A stretch of DNA of 64,000 nucleotides from assembly GCF_011516885.1 (NCBI RefSeq), contig NZ_WOTD01000008.1, positions 46,367-110,366 on the forward strand, in the 5' to 3' direction. A program made the position numbers and the translations under genes. Of this stretch, positions 37,914-46,526 are shown in pieces (the first letter of the stretch is position 1; every line of letters begins with the position of its first letter). Below the pieces are notes generated by a model. It was not told the DNA's origin, did no database searches, and saw only the letters and a list, made by a program, of their open reading frames with translations. Source of the DNA: Acetobacter lambici. GTDB taxonomy: Bacteria; Pseudomonadota; Alphaproteobacteria; Acetobacterales; Acetobacteraceae.

Positions 37914-38702
37914 GTGTTGCTAAACGTGAGCGAGCGCGGCCCCGAGCACCCAACGCCAGCACCGGCCCTGCCTGTTGTGCTGCTGCATGGCCTGTTTGGC
38001 CGGGCACGCAATCTGGGCTTTGTGCAGCGCAAACTGGCCACAACCCGGCGCACACTGGCCATGGACCTGCGCAACCACGGCGACAGCCCCCACGGCCCCA
38101 TGAGCTACCCCGCCATGGCGGGGGACGTGCTGGACACAATGGAGCAAAACCACGCCAACCCCGCCATTGTGCTGGGCCATTCCATGGGTGGCAAAACAGC
38201 CATGACACTCGCCCTGACCCACCCCAACGCCGTGCGCGCGCTTATTGTGGTGGATATTGCCCCAGCCCAAGGCGGATTTGACCGGCTGGATCTGCCGGAC
38301 AATCTGGACAGGCTGCAATTCCCCCCTCATCTGGACCTGCGCACGACCAACGACCTGCTGCGCCCCTATATTGCCAGCGATGCAGTCCGCCAGCTTATGG
38401 CGCAGAACATAAGGCAGGGAGACAACCCCGGCTGGGCCATTGGCCTGAAGGAGATTCTGGCCGCCATGCCCGACATTATGGGCTGGCCCCAGCTTGCTCC
38501 GGGCCTGCGGTATGAAGGGCCAACCCTGTTTATCCGGGGCGAGACATCACCCTATATCAGCCCGGACAACTACCCGACCATGCAAGCACTTTTCCCCAAC
38601 CACAGACTGGAAAGCATTCGTGGCGCGGGCCACTGGGTGCATGCCGATGCCCCACGCCGCTTTACCGAACTGGTGGAAGAATTTCTGGCTGGCATTCCCT
38701 GA
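37914..38702 (+). CDS. Alpha/beta hydrolase (YbfF-like esterase)
   Basis: 262-residue serine hydrolase. Start is GTG at 37914 after AAAGGAAAGAG. PVVLLHGLFGRARNLGFV gives the oxyanion His-Gly, DLRNHGDSPHGPMSY is the typical D-x-R-x-H-G-x-S block of the YbfF branch, GHSMGGKTAM holds the nucleophile Ser, and the C-terminal GAGHWVHADAP holds the catalytic His. The predicted activity is on short acyl esters or acyl-CoA. It is followed by a 7-bp tandem repeat and the 3' end of the convergent FAD gene. Confidence 0.88.
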   Translation: MLLNVSERGPEHPTPAPALPVVLLHGLFGRARNLGFVQRKLATTRRTLAMDLRNHGDSPHGPMSYPAMAGDVLDTMEQNHANPAIVLGHSMGGKTAMTLALTHPNAVRALIVVDIAPAQGGFDRLDLPDNLDRLQFPPHLDLRTTNDLLRPYIASDAVRQLMAQNIRQGDNPGWAIGLKEILAAMPDIMGWPQLAPGLRYEGPTLFIRGETSPYISPDNYPTMQALFPNHRLESIRGAGHWVHADAPRRFTELVEEFLAGIP

Positions 38703-38778
38703 ACACCTACTCAACCCGTAGCCTAAAAACAGGTAGGAGCCACGTCCAGCAGCCCGCTCCCCTGCTCTCCTGCCCACT

Positions 38779-38810
38779 GGGCACGGGGCACGGGGCACGG
38801 GGCACGGGGC
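38779..38810. repeat. Tandem 7-bp repeat, about 4.5 copies
   Basis: GGGCACG repeated four times (38779-38806) plus a partial GGGC, in the gap between the hydrolase and FAD-protein stop codons. Copy number could vary by slippage. It is non-coding. Confidence 0.85.
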
Positions 38811-38855
38811 AAAAATGCCAGAAGGCGGGCCACAAAGCCCGCACATGGTGTTCCC

Positions 38856-40508
38856 TTACGCCAGTGTGACCGGCAGGCCCGCCATATTCTGCGCAACAGC
38901 CTCGGCCATGCGAATGCCATCCATGGCGGCGGACAGAATACCCCCGGCATACCCCGCCCCTTCCCCCGCTGGGTACAGGCCCGGCGTGTTAACCGACTGA
39001 CCATTCTCCCCCCGGGGCACACGGATGGGGGAGGATGTGCGGGTTTCCACCCCGGTCATGACCGCATCATCCATGGCAAAACCGCGCAGCTTGCGGTCAA
39101 ACCTTGGCAGGGCCTCACGCAGGGCTTCCACCACAAAGTCCGGCAGGCAGGTGGACAGGTCAGCCGGTGTGACCCCCGGCTTGTAGGAGGGCACCACATC
39201 ACCCAATGCCGTGGAAGGCCGCCCGGCCAGAAAATCCCCCACACGCTGGGCAGGGGCGCGATAATCCCCACCACCGGCCAAAAATGCCTGCCGCTCCCAG
39301 TGGCGCTGGTAGGCAATGCCTGCCAGCGGGTCATCTGGGTAATCCTCGCCCGGCCGCAGTTCCACCACCATACCCGAGTTGGCGTTACGCTCGGCGCGGG
39401 AATACTGGCTCATGCCATTGGTCACCACCTGCCCTTCTTCCGAAGTTGCGGCCACAACCGTGCCACCGGGGCACATGCAAAAGGAATAAACACCCCGCCC
39501 GTTGGCCGCATGGTGCACCAGCCGGTATTCGGCTGCACCCAACTGTTCATTACTCGCACTGGGGCCAAACTGGGCCGTATCAATAACCGATTGCGGGTGT
39601 TCGATCCGTACCCCCATGGAAAAGGGCTTGGCCTGCATGCTCACACCCTGTTTTTGCAACATGCCAAAAGTGTCGCGCGCACTGTGGCCCACGGCCAGCA
39701 CAACGTGATCCGCCGCGATCACCTCCCCCGTAGCCAAGCGCACACCCTCCACCTTGCGGGTGGCGGGGTTGAGCAGAAGATCGTCCACCCGTGCGCCAAA
39801 ACGGTATTCCCCTCCGGCCTGCTCCACCTCCTGACGGATGTGTTCGACCATGGAGACCAGCCGGAACGTCCCAATATGCGGGTGCGCCAGATACAGAATA
39901 TCCTCCGGCGCACCAGCCTTTACAAACTCCTCCAGCACCTTGCGGCCCAGAAAGCGCGGGTCCCGCACCTGACTGTACAGCTTGCCGTCCGAAAAAGTGC
40001 CAGCTCCCCCTTCCCCAAATTGCACGTTGCTCTCCGGGGTCAGCACCGAGCGACGCCACAGGGCGAACGTGTCCACCGTGCGTTCACGCACGACCTTGCC
40101 GCGCTCCAGCAAAAGTGGGCGCAAACCCATACGCGCAAGCAGGAGAGCCGCCATAAACCCGCAAGGGCCAGCGCCGATAACAATGGGGCGTTTGTACCCC
40201 TCCGCTGCGGCAAGGGCCGCACCATTGGTAATGGGTGGGTGCCAGGCCATGTCTGGTGCGATCTGCACATGGGTGTTACCGGGGTGCGCGTGGCGGTACC
40301 GGGCCAGCACCCCTGCTTCGTCCCGTACGGCGCAGTCGAGGGTATATACAAGCCAGATGGCGGACCGGCGGCGCGCATCATGCCCACGCTTGAACACAGT
40401 GAAGTGTTCAAGTGCTTCCGCAGCAATGCCCAACCGCTCGCAGATCGCCTGCCGCAGTGCTTCGGGCGGGTGGTCCAGCGGTAGCCGCAATTCAGTCAGA
40501 CGGAGCAT
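38856..40508 (-). CDS. FAD-dependent oxidoreductase, COG2509-like
   Basis: 550-residue flavoprotein of unknown substrate. About 105 N-terminal residues form a small domain with LRLPLDHPPEALRQAICERL and FKRGHDARRR, found in this family; then the FAD motif VIGAGPCGFMAALLLARMGL (residues 110-129), LLLERGKVVRERTVDT, ESNVQFGEGGAGTFSDGKLY, and near the C-terminus LYPAGEGAGYAGGILSAAMD. The FGEGGAGTFSDGKLYSQ stretch is characteristic of this uncharacterised dehydrogenase group. Length is typical. Gene ends convergent with the YbfF-like hydrolase; its start is divergent from the zinc-type CDF gene. Confidence 0.87.
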   Translation of the reverse strand: MLRLTELRLPLDHPPEALRQAICERLGIAAEALEHFTVFKRGHDARRRSAIWLVYTLDCAVRDEAGVLARYRHAHPGNTHVQIAPDMAWHPPITNGAALAAAEGYKRPIVIGAGPCGFMAALLLARMGLRPLLLERGKVVRERTVDTFALWRRSVLTPESNVQFGEGGAGTFSDGKLYSQVRDPRFLGRKVLEEFVKAGAPEDILYLAHPHIGTFRLVSMVEHIRQEVEQAGGEYRFGARVDDLLLNPATRKVEGVRLATGEVIAADHVVLAVGHSARDTFGMLQKQGVSMQAKPFSMGVRIEHPQSVIDTAQFGPSASNEQLGAAEYRLVHHAANGRGVYSFCMCPGGTVVAATSEEGQVVTNGMSQYSRAERNANSGMVVELRPGEDYPDDPLAGIAYQRHWERQAFLAGGGDYRAPAQRVGDFLAGRPSTALGDVVPSYKPGVTPADLSTCLPDFVVEALREALPRFDRKLRGFAMDDAVMTGVETRTSSPIRVPRGENGQSVNTPGLYPAGEGAGYAGGILSAAMDGIRMAEAVAQNMAGLPVTLA

Positions 40509-40703
40509 GGGGCGTGTTCATCCAGTATGATTGCAAAAGAGGCAAAAGGCCTTCTGCCTCCTTCCCTATTCTGGAACCCCTTGGGCGTGCAACGTCTGCC
40601 GCATGATCCATGAGTGAATATTCCACTTCTATTCCGCCCACACCCACCTTACATAAGAACAAAGCCCCAAAATGGGGGCCATGCTCATACGACCCTTTTG
40701 TTC

Positions 40704-41783
40704 ATGAAAGCAGCCAGCTCCATGCCAGTCCCAGACACGCACACGCATGAGCATGCAGACCATTCGGGGTGCACCACCCATGCACAGCACGCCACGCCCT
40801 GCGCGCATGAGCATGAGCATGAGCATGAGCATGAAGGTAGCGGGGCGGCCTGCGCGCACAAGCACGGTTTTGGCCACCACCATGTGCATACACCGGCCTC
40901 TTTTGGCACGGCCTTTGCCATAGGCATTGCGGTCAACACACTCTATCTGGCGGCCGAGGCGATCTGGGGTGTTTACGCCCATTCGCTCTCGCTCATTGCC
41001 GATGCGGGGCATAATCTGTCAGACGTGCTGGCGCTGGCTGCGGCGTGGCTGGCCGAACATCTCTCGCGCAAAAGCCCGACCGCGCGCTTTACCTACGGGT
41101 TGCGCCGCTCCTCCATTCTGGCAGCACTGGCCAATGCCATCATTCTTATGCTGGTTACGGGCGGCGTTGCGTGGGAGGCCATCCACCGCCTGATGAACCC
41201 CACCCCGGTTGCGGGTATGACCATGATGGTGGTCGCAGGGGTTGGTATTGTGGTCAACGGTGCCTCCGCCATGCTGTTTGCTGCCGGGCAGAAGGGCGAC
41301 CTGAACATTCGCGGGGCCTTTTTGCACCTTATGGCCGATGCCCTGACATCCCTTGCCGTGGTTGTAGCGGGGGGGCTGGTGCTGCTGACCCATGTGGCCT
41401 GGATAGACCCCGCCATAAGCCTTGCCATTTCCGTTATTGTGGTGCTGAGCACATGGTCCCTGCTACGGGATTCGCTGGATATGGCGCTTGATGCCGTCCC
41501 GCGTGAGGTGGACCCCGGTGCGGTGGAAAGCTTTTTACGCGGCACCCCCGGTGTTGCCGACCTGCATGACCTGCACATCTGGCCCATAAGCACGACCGAA
41601 ACCGCCCTGACGGTGCATCTGGTCCGCAGCGCCAGCCCGACTGATGGGGAGAGCGATACCCGGTTGCTGGACACACTTGTTACAACCCTGCGCAAACGCT
41701 TTGGCATTGCCCACCCCACCGTGCAGATGGAAACACTGGACTACGGCCCGACCTGCCACCTGTCCGACCCGCACACCGTCTAA
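40704..41783 (+). CDS. Cation diffusion facilitator, His-rich zinc type
   Basis: Inner-membrane metal/proton antiporter expelling Zn2+ and perhaps Co2+ or Cd2+. About 360 residues. After a His-rich cytoplasmic start (HTHEHADHSG, then HEHEHEHEHEG, and HKHGFGHHHVH) come six helices with the metal-site pattern HSLSLIADAGHNLSDVLALA (D-x3-D type site) and HLMADALTSLAVV for the second half-site, then the C-terminal ferredoxin-like domain with HDLHIWPISTTETALTVHL, the ZitB/CzcD signature. Start is unsure: 40704 and 40722 are ATGs without a strong ribosome site; a GTG at 40614 is also in frame. The second CDF gene starts 20 bases after the stop. Confidence 0.9.
   Translation: MKAASSMPVPDTHTHEHADHSGCTTHAQHATPCAHEHEHEHEHEGSGAACAHKHGFGHHHVHTPASFGTAFAIGIAVNTLYLAAEAIWGVYAHSLSLIADAGHNLSDVLALAAAWLAEHLSRKSPTARFTYGLRRSSILAALANAIILMLVTGGVAWEAIHRLMNPTPVAGMTMMVVAGVGIVVNGASAMLFAAGQKGDLNIRGAFLHLMADALTSLAVVVAGGLVLLTHVAWIDPAISLAISVIVVLSTWSLLRDSLDMALDAVPREVDPGAVESFLRGTPGVADLHDLHIWPISTTETALTVHLVRSASPTDGESDTRLLDTLVTTLRKRFGIAHPTVQMETLDYGPTCHLSDPHTV
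40804..40833 (+). repeat. Hexanucleotide repeat coding for (His-Glu)5
   Basis: CATGAG repeated four times followed by CATGAA inside the first CDF gene. It encodes the HEHEHEHEHE metal-binding stretch. In-frame length change by slippage would alter the number of His-Glu pairs without breaking the gene. Confidence 0.9.
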
Positions 41784-41802
41784 CCCCAGATGACAAGAGA
41801 CC

Positions 41803-42759
41803 ATGCCCGAACTCCCGCTCCCCAGAAGTAACAAGGGCATTGCCGTTGTCAGCCTGTTTGTCAGCCTTGTCGCTCTCGCGCTCAAATACGCAGCCTTTGC
41901 CGTAAGCGGCAGCGTTGCCCTACATGCGGATGCCATAGAAACCATTATCAACGTCGTAGCCGCCGCTGGCGGGTTATGGGCCTTAAGTGTTGCCGAGCGC
42001 CCGGCGGACCACAACCATACATATGGCCACTACAAGGCCGAGTACCTGTCTGCCGTGGCAGAGGGCACGCTGGTGGTCATTACCGCGTTTGTCATTGGCC
42101 GCGAGGCCGTGGAAGGCTGGCTGCACCCCCACCCCACACTGGCCCCATGGGGTGGCCTGCTCCTGAACGGGGCTGCAACCTGCGTTAATCTGGGCTGGGG
42201 GCTGGTCATGCTCCGCGCGGGGCAGGCCCGCCACTCCCCCGCCCTGATCGCGGGCGGGCAGCATGTCCTGTCCGATGTGTGGACGGGTGTGGCCCTTGTG
42301 GCCGGTGTAGCGCTCATTCCCCTGCTGGGCTGGCCGCAACTGGATGCGGTGCTGGCCGGACTGGTGGCCATAAACGTGCTGCGGGTAGGCTGGGAGGTCA
42401 TGCGGGACTCCATTGCCGGACTGATGGACGAAGCCCCGGACACCCAGACGCTGGGCGAGATCCGCCAGATCATCAGCACCAACGGGTATGGGGCCATTCA
42501 GGCGCATGACATCCGCACCCGTATTGTGGGAGCCATGACATTCCTTGAATTCCATCTGGTCGTCCCCGGCAGCATGAGCGTCAAGAACGCCCATGACATA
42601 TGCGACCGTATTGAGCATGCCCTGCGCGCGCACATGGGCAGCACGCTTGTGCATATTCACATAGAGCCAGAAACCTGCGCCAAGCTCGACGGTACCGCCC
42701 TGATCATACCGCCAGCAGGCGCATTGCCCGCCAGTTCTGCTTCTTCAGCAGAAAAATAA
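41803..42759 (+). CDS. Cation diffusion facilitator, second copy (FieF/MMT-like)
   Basis: 318-residue CDF protein, clearly distinct from the preceding one: no His-rich start, and helix patterns SGSVALHADAIETIINVVAA for the first half-site and HVLSDVWTGVALVAG for the second, more like the FieF/manganese-transporting branch. The C-terminal domain has HDIRTRIVGAMTFLEFHLVV and SVKNAHDICDRIEHAL, typical of FieF/YiiP. The gene lies 20 bases downstream of the His-rich CDF gene, so they are one operon. Two different CDFs in tandem suggest complementary specificities (for example zinc and iron or manganese), which is inference. Confidence 0.9.
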   Translation: MPELPLPRSNKGIAVVSLFVSLVALALKYAAFAVSGSVALHADAIETIINVVAAAGGLWALSVAERPADHNHTYGHYKAEYLSAVAEGTLVVITAFVIGREAVEGWLHPHPTLAPWGGLLLNGAATCVNLGWGLVMLRAGQARHSPALIAGGQHVLSDVWTGVALVAGVALIPLLGWPQLDAVLAGLVAINVLRVGWEVMRDSIAGLMDEAPDTQTLGEIRQIISTNGYGAIQAHDIRTRIVGAMTFLEFHLVVPGSMSVKNAHDICDRIEHALRAHMGSTLVHIHIEPETCAKLDGTALIIPPAGALPASSASSAEK

Positions 42760-42855
42760 ACAGAAAATCGTAATAAAAGGCGGTAATGTCTTTCTTCTGC
42801 CGCATGAAATGTTAAACTGTGCCGCATCCTTTTTCTTTTATGCAAGAGATGCCTC

Positions 42856-44232
42856 ATGCCCCCCGCGAGCGTGATCCCCACAGCAGAGTCCCTGCGCCAT
42901 CTGCGTGAACACGCCAAGGCTGGTACGGTCAGTTGGCGCCGTAAGCTCATGTACTGGTCGGGGGCAGCCATGGTGGGCATGGTGGCCGTGGCCTTTGCCG
43001 GGCTTGCGGATAAGGCGGCCCATGTGCGCACCGCCCTTATGAACATCAACCCCTGGCTTATGCTGCTGGTCACCCCACTTGGGCTGGCCTTGTCCACATG
43101 GCTGACGCGTACGTGGTTCCGTGGAGCGCAGGGGAGCGGTATTCCCCAAGCCATTGCCTGCATGCACCTGCATGACATGACCATTGTGGACAAGGTTCTG
43201 GCCCTGCGCATTGCACTGGCCAAAATCTGCCTGACCTGCCTTGGCCTGCTCTCGGGGGCCTCCATCGGGCGGGAAGGGCCAACCGTGCAGGTGGGTGCGT
43301 CCATCATGCATACGGTGGGCCGCCTTGCGGGCCTGACCGACGTAACCAAGCAGCGTGCCTTAATCAAAGCCGGGGGGGCAGCCGGTGTGGCGGCCGCCTT
43401 TAATACCCCACTTGCAGGCATTGTGTTCGGGATTGAGGAACTGGCCCACTCGTTTGAGCAACGCACAAGTGGCACCATGCTGACCTGTGTTGTTATTTCC
43501 GGCGTGACGGCCATCGCCCTTGTGGGGAACTACACTTATTTTGGCCATACCTATTCCGCCGTGCCGGTGGGGGCCAGTTGGCTGGCCGTGGTGGTCTGCG
43601 GGGTGCTGGGCGGGGTCAGTGGGGGTACTTTTTCGGCCCTGCTGGTGCGTATTTCACGCGGGATTCCGGGCGCGTTCGGGCGGTTTGTCAGCCAGCGGCC
43701 CATTCTGTTTGCCGCACTTTGCGGGCTGGTTCTGGCCATTATCGGCCTGCTTTCGGGCGGGATGACGTATGGCACGGGCTACACACAGGCGCGCGACATT
43801 ATTATGGGCTCGGACCAGTATCCGGTTTCGTTTTTTCTGTTCAAACTGCTGGCCACCCTTATTTCCTACTGTTCGGGCATTCCCGGCGGGCTGTTTGCGC
43901 CATCCCTCTCCGTTGGGGCTGGCATGGGCGGGTGGATTGCGCATTTTCTGCCCCACACAACACCGGGGGCCGTGGTGCTACTGGGCACGGTGGCCTACTT
44001 TGCCGCTGTCACCCAGTCCCCCCTGACCGCCACCGTTATTGTTATGGAAATGTGCGATAACCAGCAGATTACGCTGGCCCTGCTGGCCAGTGCGTTCCTC
44101 GCCTTCGGGGTGTCCCGCGCCCTGTGCAGCCACGCACTATATGGCGCGCTTGCCGTGCGGTTCCTGCGCTCAGCGGCTCCCAGGCAAAAAACCCAACGGC
44201 TGGCAACAGCCACCGACACACTCAGAAACTGA
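42856..44232 (+). CDS. ClC-type chloride channel/antiporter family protein
   Basis: 458-residue inner-membrane protein of the ClC family. The three selectivity motifs are present: GSGIPQ (about 93-98), GREGPTVQ with the gating Glu at residue 140, and the stretch AAFNTPLAGIVFGIEEL, where residues 194-195 correspond to the proton-path Glu of the bacterial antiporters. PGGLFAPSLSVGAGMGG matches the C-terminal pore segment. Presence of both glutamates suggests Cl-/H+ exchange rather than a passive channel. In E. coli such antiporters help extreme acid resistance, a plausible need here. It follows the CDF pair by 96 bases. Confidence 0.9.
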   Translation: MPPASVIPTAESLRHLREHAKAGTVSWRRKLMYWSGAAMVGMVAVAFAGLADKAAHVRTALMNINPWLMLLVTPLGLALSTWLTRTWFRGAQGSGIPQAIACMHLHDMTIVDKVLALRIALAKICLTCLGLLSGASIGREGPTVQVGASIMHTVGRLAGLTDVTKQRALIKAGGAAGVAAAFNTPLAGIVFGIEELAHSFEQRTSGTMLTCVVISGVTAIALVGNYTYFGHTYSAVPVGASWLAVVVCGVLGGVSGGTFSALLVRISRGIPGAFGRFVSQRPILFAALCGLVLAIIGLLSGGMTYGTGYTQARDIIMGSDQYPVSFFLFKLLATLISYCSGIPGGLFAPSLSVGAGMGGWIAHFLPHTTPGAVVLLGTVAYFAAVTQSPLTATVIVMEMCDNQQITLALLASAFLAFGVSRALCSHALYGALAVRFLRSAAPRQKTQRLATATDTLRN

Positions 44233-44349
44233 GCATTTTGCACCCCCTTCAGGCCCGCCTTTGTGGCCTGACAGGACCGCACCTCTCTGGTTTCTCATAA
44301 TCTGGCGTCCTATATGAGAAGCACGATTGTTGAATTGGAGGCTTACCCT

Positions 44350-45357
44350 ATGTCTGACGCATCCCTCGCGCCGGAAAATGCTGCCACAGGCGCACCCGAT
44401 ACCCGCGTGCCCGTTACGGTGCTGACCGGCTTTCTGGGCGCGGGCAAAACCACCCTGCTCAACCATATCCTGACCGCTGAACACGGGCGCAAATACGCCG
44501 TGGTCATTAATGAATTTGGCGAACTGGGCGTGGACAACGATCTGGTGGTGGATGCGGATGAAGAAGTGTTCGAAATGAACAATGGCTGCATCTGCTGCAC
44601 CGTGCGGGGCGACCTGATCCGTATTCTGAACGGGTTGATGAAGCGGCGCGGCAAGTTTGACGGCGTCATTGTGGAAACCACCGGCCTTGCCGACCCCGCT
44701 CCCGTAGCCCAGACCTTTTTTGCCGATGAAGATGTGCGCGAAAAAGCCCGACTGGACGCCGTGGTCACGGTGGTGGACGCCTTCAACTTCCTGACCACAC
44801 TGGCCGAAAGCCCCGAAGCGCGCGAGCAGGTGGCCTTTGCCGATGTGATCATCCTCAACAAGACCGATCTGGTGGACCCCACCCAGATTACCCGGATTGA
44901 GGATGCCATTCGCAAAATTAACGCGGTTGCTCCCATTCACCACGCCAAAAAAGGCAATGTCCGCCTGACCGATGTCATGGACCGTGGCGGGTTTGATCTG
45001 GCCCGTGTGCTGGAGAGCATGCCCGAATTCCTTGAACACACCGAACACCACCATGAGGAAGACATTGCCAGCGTGTCCCTTACCATCAAGCAGCCGCTGG
45101 ATGCTGGCCGCTTTCAGGCATGGATCAGTGCGCTGTTGCAGGAAAAAGGCGGGGATATGCTGCGCACCAAAGGTATTCTGGATTTTGCGGGCCAGCCCGA
45201 GCGCTTTGCTTTTCAGGCCGTGCACATGATGGCGGATGGCAACGCCATTGGCCCATGGAAGGATGGTGAACCGCATGAGAGCCGTCTGGTATTTATTGGC
45301 CGCAACCTGAACAGACCACAGCTCCGCCGTGGGCTTGAAAGCTGCATTGCGGCATGA
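44350..45357 (+). CDS. COG0523/CobW-family GTPase (metallochaperone)
   Basis: 335-residue G3E-family GTPase thought to insert zinc, cobalt or another metal into target enzymes. P-loop GFLGAGKT (27-34), VINEFGELGVDN, metal motif GCICC (Cys80, 82, 83), VETTGLADP, and NKTDLVD as the guanine motif. A His-rich hinge EHTEHHHEED follows and then the CobW C-terminal domain. Start at 44350, after TTGGAGGC, rather than 36 bases upstream. It overlaps the WD40 gene by ATGA. A Zur-box upstream would mark the zinc-starvation class; I cannot identify one. Target metal is inferred to be zinc from the neighbouring CDF genes. Confidence 0.92.
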   Translation: MSDASLAPENAATGAPDTRVPVTVLTGFLGAGKTTLLNHILTAEHGRKYAVVINEFGELGVDNDLVVDADEEVFEMNNGCICCTVRGDLIRILNGLMKRRGKFDGVIVETTGLADPAPVAQTFFADEDVREKARLDAVVTVVDAFNFLTTLAESPEAREQVAFADVIILNKTDLVDPTQITRIEDAIRKINAVAPIHHAKKGNVRLTDVMDRGGFDLARVLESMPEFLEHTEHHHEEDIASVSLTIKQPLDAGRFQAWISALLQEKGGDMLRTKGILDFAGQPERFAFQAVHMMADGNAIGPWKDGEPHESRLVFIGRNLNRPQLRRGLESCIAA

Positions 45358-46415
45358 GCGCGGTAAAAGAACCCCTTCTGCGCGGGCTGATTGAAAAGCG
45401 TGGTGCCCACAAGCAGGTTGAGGGCGAAATTACGGGCTGTGTCGCCTCGCGCGATTCCAGCCGCTTTGCCTTCACCACCGGCGAGGGGGATGTCATTATT
45501 GCCCACCGGCAAGACCTGAGCGCCCCCGGCGCATGGGCCACTTACGCGGTGCATGACGGGCCGGTGCTCGCCCTCTCGCCCGACACATTGGCCGACAGCT
45601 TTTTGACCGGAGGGGACGACGGCCGCCTGTGCCGCCTTGACCCGACGGGCGAAATTGAGGAACTGGCCAAAACACGGCGCTGGGTGGAACATATTGCCAC
45701 TTTTGTAAGCGATAAAGCCGCCCTGATCGCTGCGGCTTCTGGCAAGAATGTGGAACTGCGCGACGCCACGGGCCGCACGGTTGTCCGCACGTTTGAGCAC
45801 CCGACCACAGTGGGCGGCATTGCATTCGACCCCAAGGGCAAGCGCCTTGCCGCATCGCATTATAATGGTGTGTCGCTCTGGTTCACCCAGTCCAAGGATG
45901 GCAGCGCGCGCCTGCTGGAATGGAAAGGCAGCCACTTGGGCGTTGCCATGCACCCCGGTGGAGAAGCCGTCATTACCGCCATGCAGGAGAATGATCTGCA
46001 CGGCTGGCGACTGGCGGACGGACACAATATCCGCATGAGTGGCTACCCGACCAAAGTGCGCTCCATGTCTTTTTCCAGCAATGGCAAATGGCTGGCCACC
46101 AGTGGCGCGGATGTGGTGGTCATGTGGCCGTTCTTTGGTGGTGGCCCCATGGGCAAGCCACCGGCGGAACTGCCCGGCGCGGGCGGCGCGCTATGCACCC
46201 GCGTTGCCTTCCATCCCTCGCAGGAAGTTGTGGCCGCAGGCTTTGCCAATGGCACTGTTGTGATGATGGAGCCCACGACCCAGCGCGTTCTTCCTGTATC
46301 ATTGGGGCAGGCTGGCGCGGTTACCGCGCTGGCTTACAGCCCGGATGGCTGCACGCTGGGCTTTGGCACGCAGGACGGGGTGATCGGGCTTCTGGATCTG
46401 GCCAGCGCCACCTGA
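45354..46415 (+). CDS. WD40-repeat protein coupled to the COG0523 GTPase
   Basis: 353-residue beta-propeller built from about seven WD40-like blades. Readable blades include GCVASRDSSRFAFTTGEGDV, VGGIAFDPKGKRLAASHYNG then VSLWF, VRSMSFSSNGKWLATSGADV then VVMWPF, and VTALAYSPDGCTLGFGTQDG then VIGLLDL. There is no signal peptide, so it is cytoplasmic. Its ATG overlaps the GTPase stop (ATGA), so the two are translated together and probably interact. The pairing of a COG0523 GTPase with a WD40 protein is seen in other Alphaproteobacteria to my knowledge; its purpose is unknown to me. Confidence 0.85.
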   Translation: MSAVKEPLLRGLIEKRGAHKQVEGEITGCVASRDSSRFAFTTGEGDVIIAHRQDLSAPGAWATYAVHDGPVLALSPDTLADSFLTGGDDGRLCRLDPTGEIEELAKTRRWVEHIATFVSDKAALIAAASGKNVELRDATGRTVVRTFEHPTTVGGIAFDPKGKRLAASHYNGVSLWFTQSKDGSARLLEWKGSHLGVAMHPGGEAVITAMQENDLHGWRLADGHNIRMSGYPTKVRSMSFSSNGKWLATSGADVVVMWPFFGGGPMGKPPAELPGAGGALCTRVAFHPSQEVVAAGFANGTVVMMEPTTQRVLPVSLGQAGAVTALAYSPDGCTLGFGTQDGVIGLLDLASAT

Positions 46416-46427
46416 GCAACCTACCCC

Positions 46428-46456
46428 CCGCCATGGTCCCCGCCGGACCATGGCGG
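46428..46456. other. Perfect 12-bp inverted repeat after the WD40 gene
   Basis: CCGCCATGGTCC (46428-46439) pairs with GGACCATGGCGG (46445-46456) over a five-base loop, twelve bases after the WD40 stop. No T run follows, so it is not a classical terminator. A second pair CTCCCCCT/AGGGGGAG lies at about 46484-46508, before ndh. Confidence 0.6.
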
Positions 46457-46526
46457 AAACTAACCGCATACCGCAAAAACAGCCTCCCCCTCAGGCCAAA
46501 AGGGGGAGACAAAGGACAGGAATGAT

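Noticed and set aside
38779..38810. CRISPR array
   Set aside because: The repeat unit is 7 bp with no spacers and no cas genes in the window.
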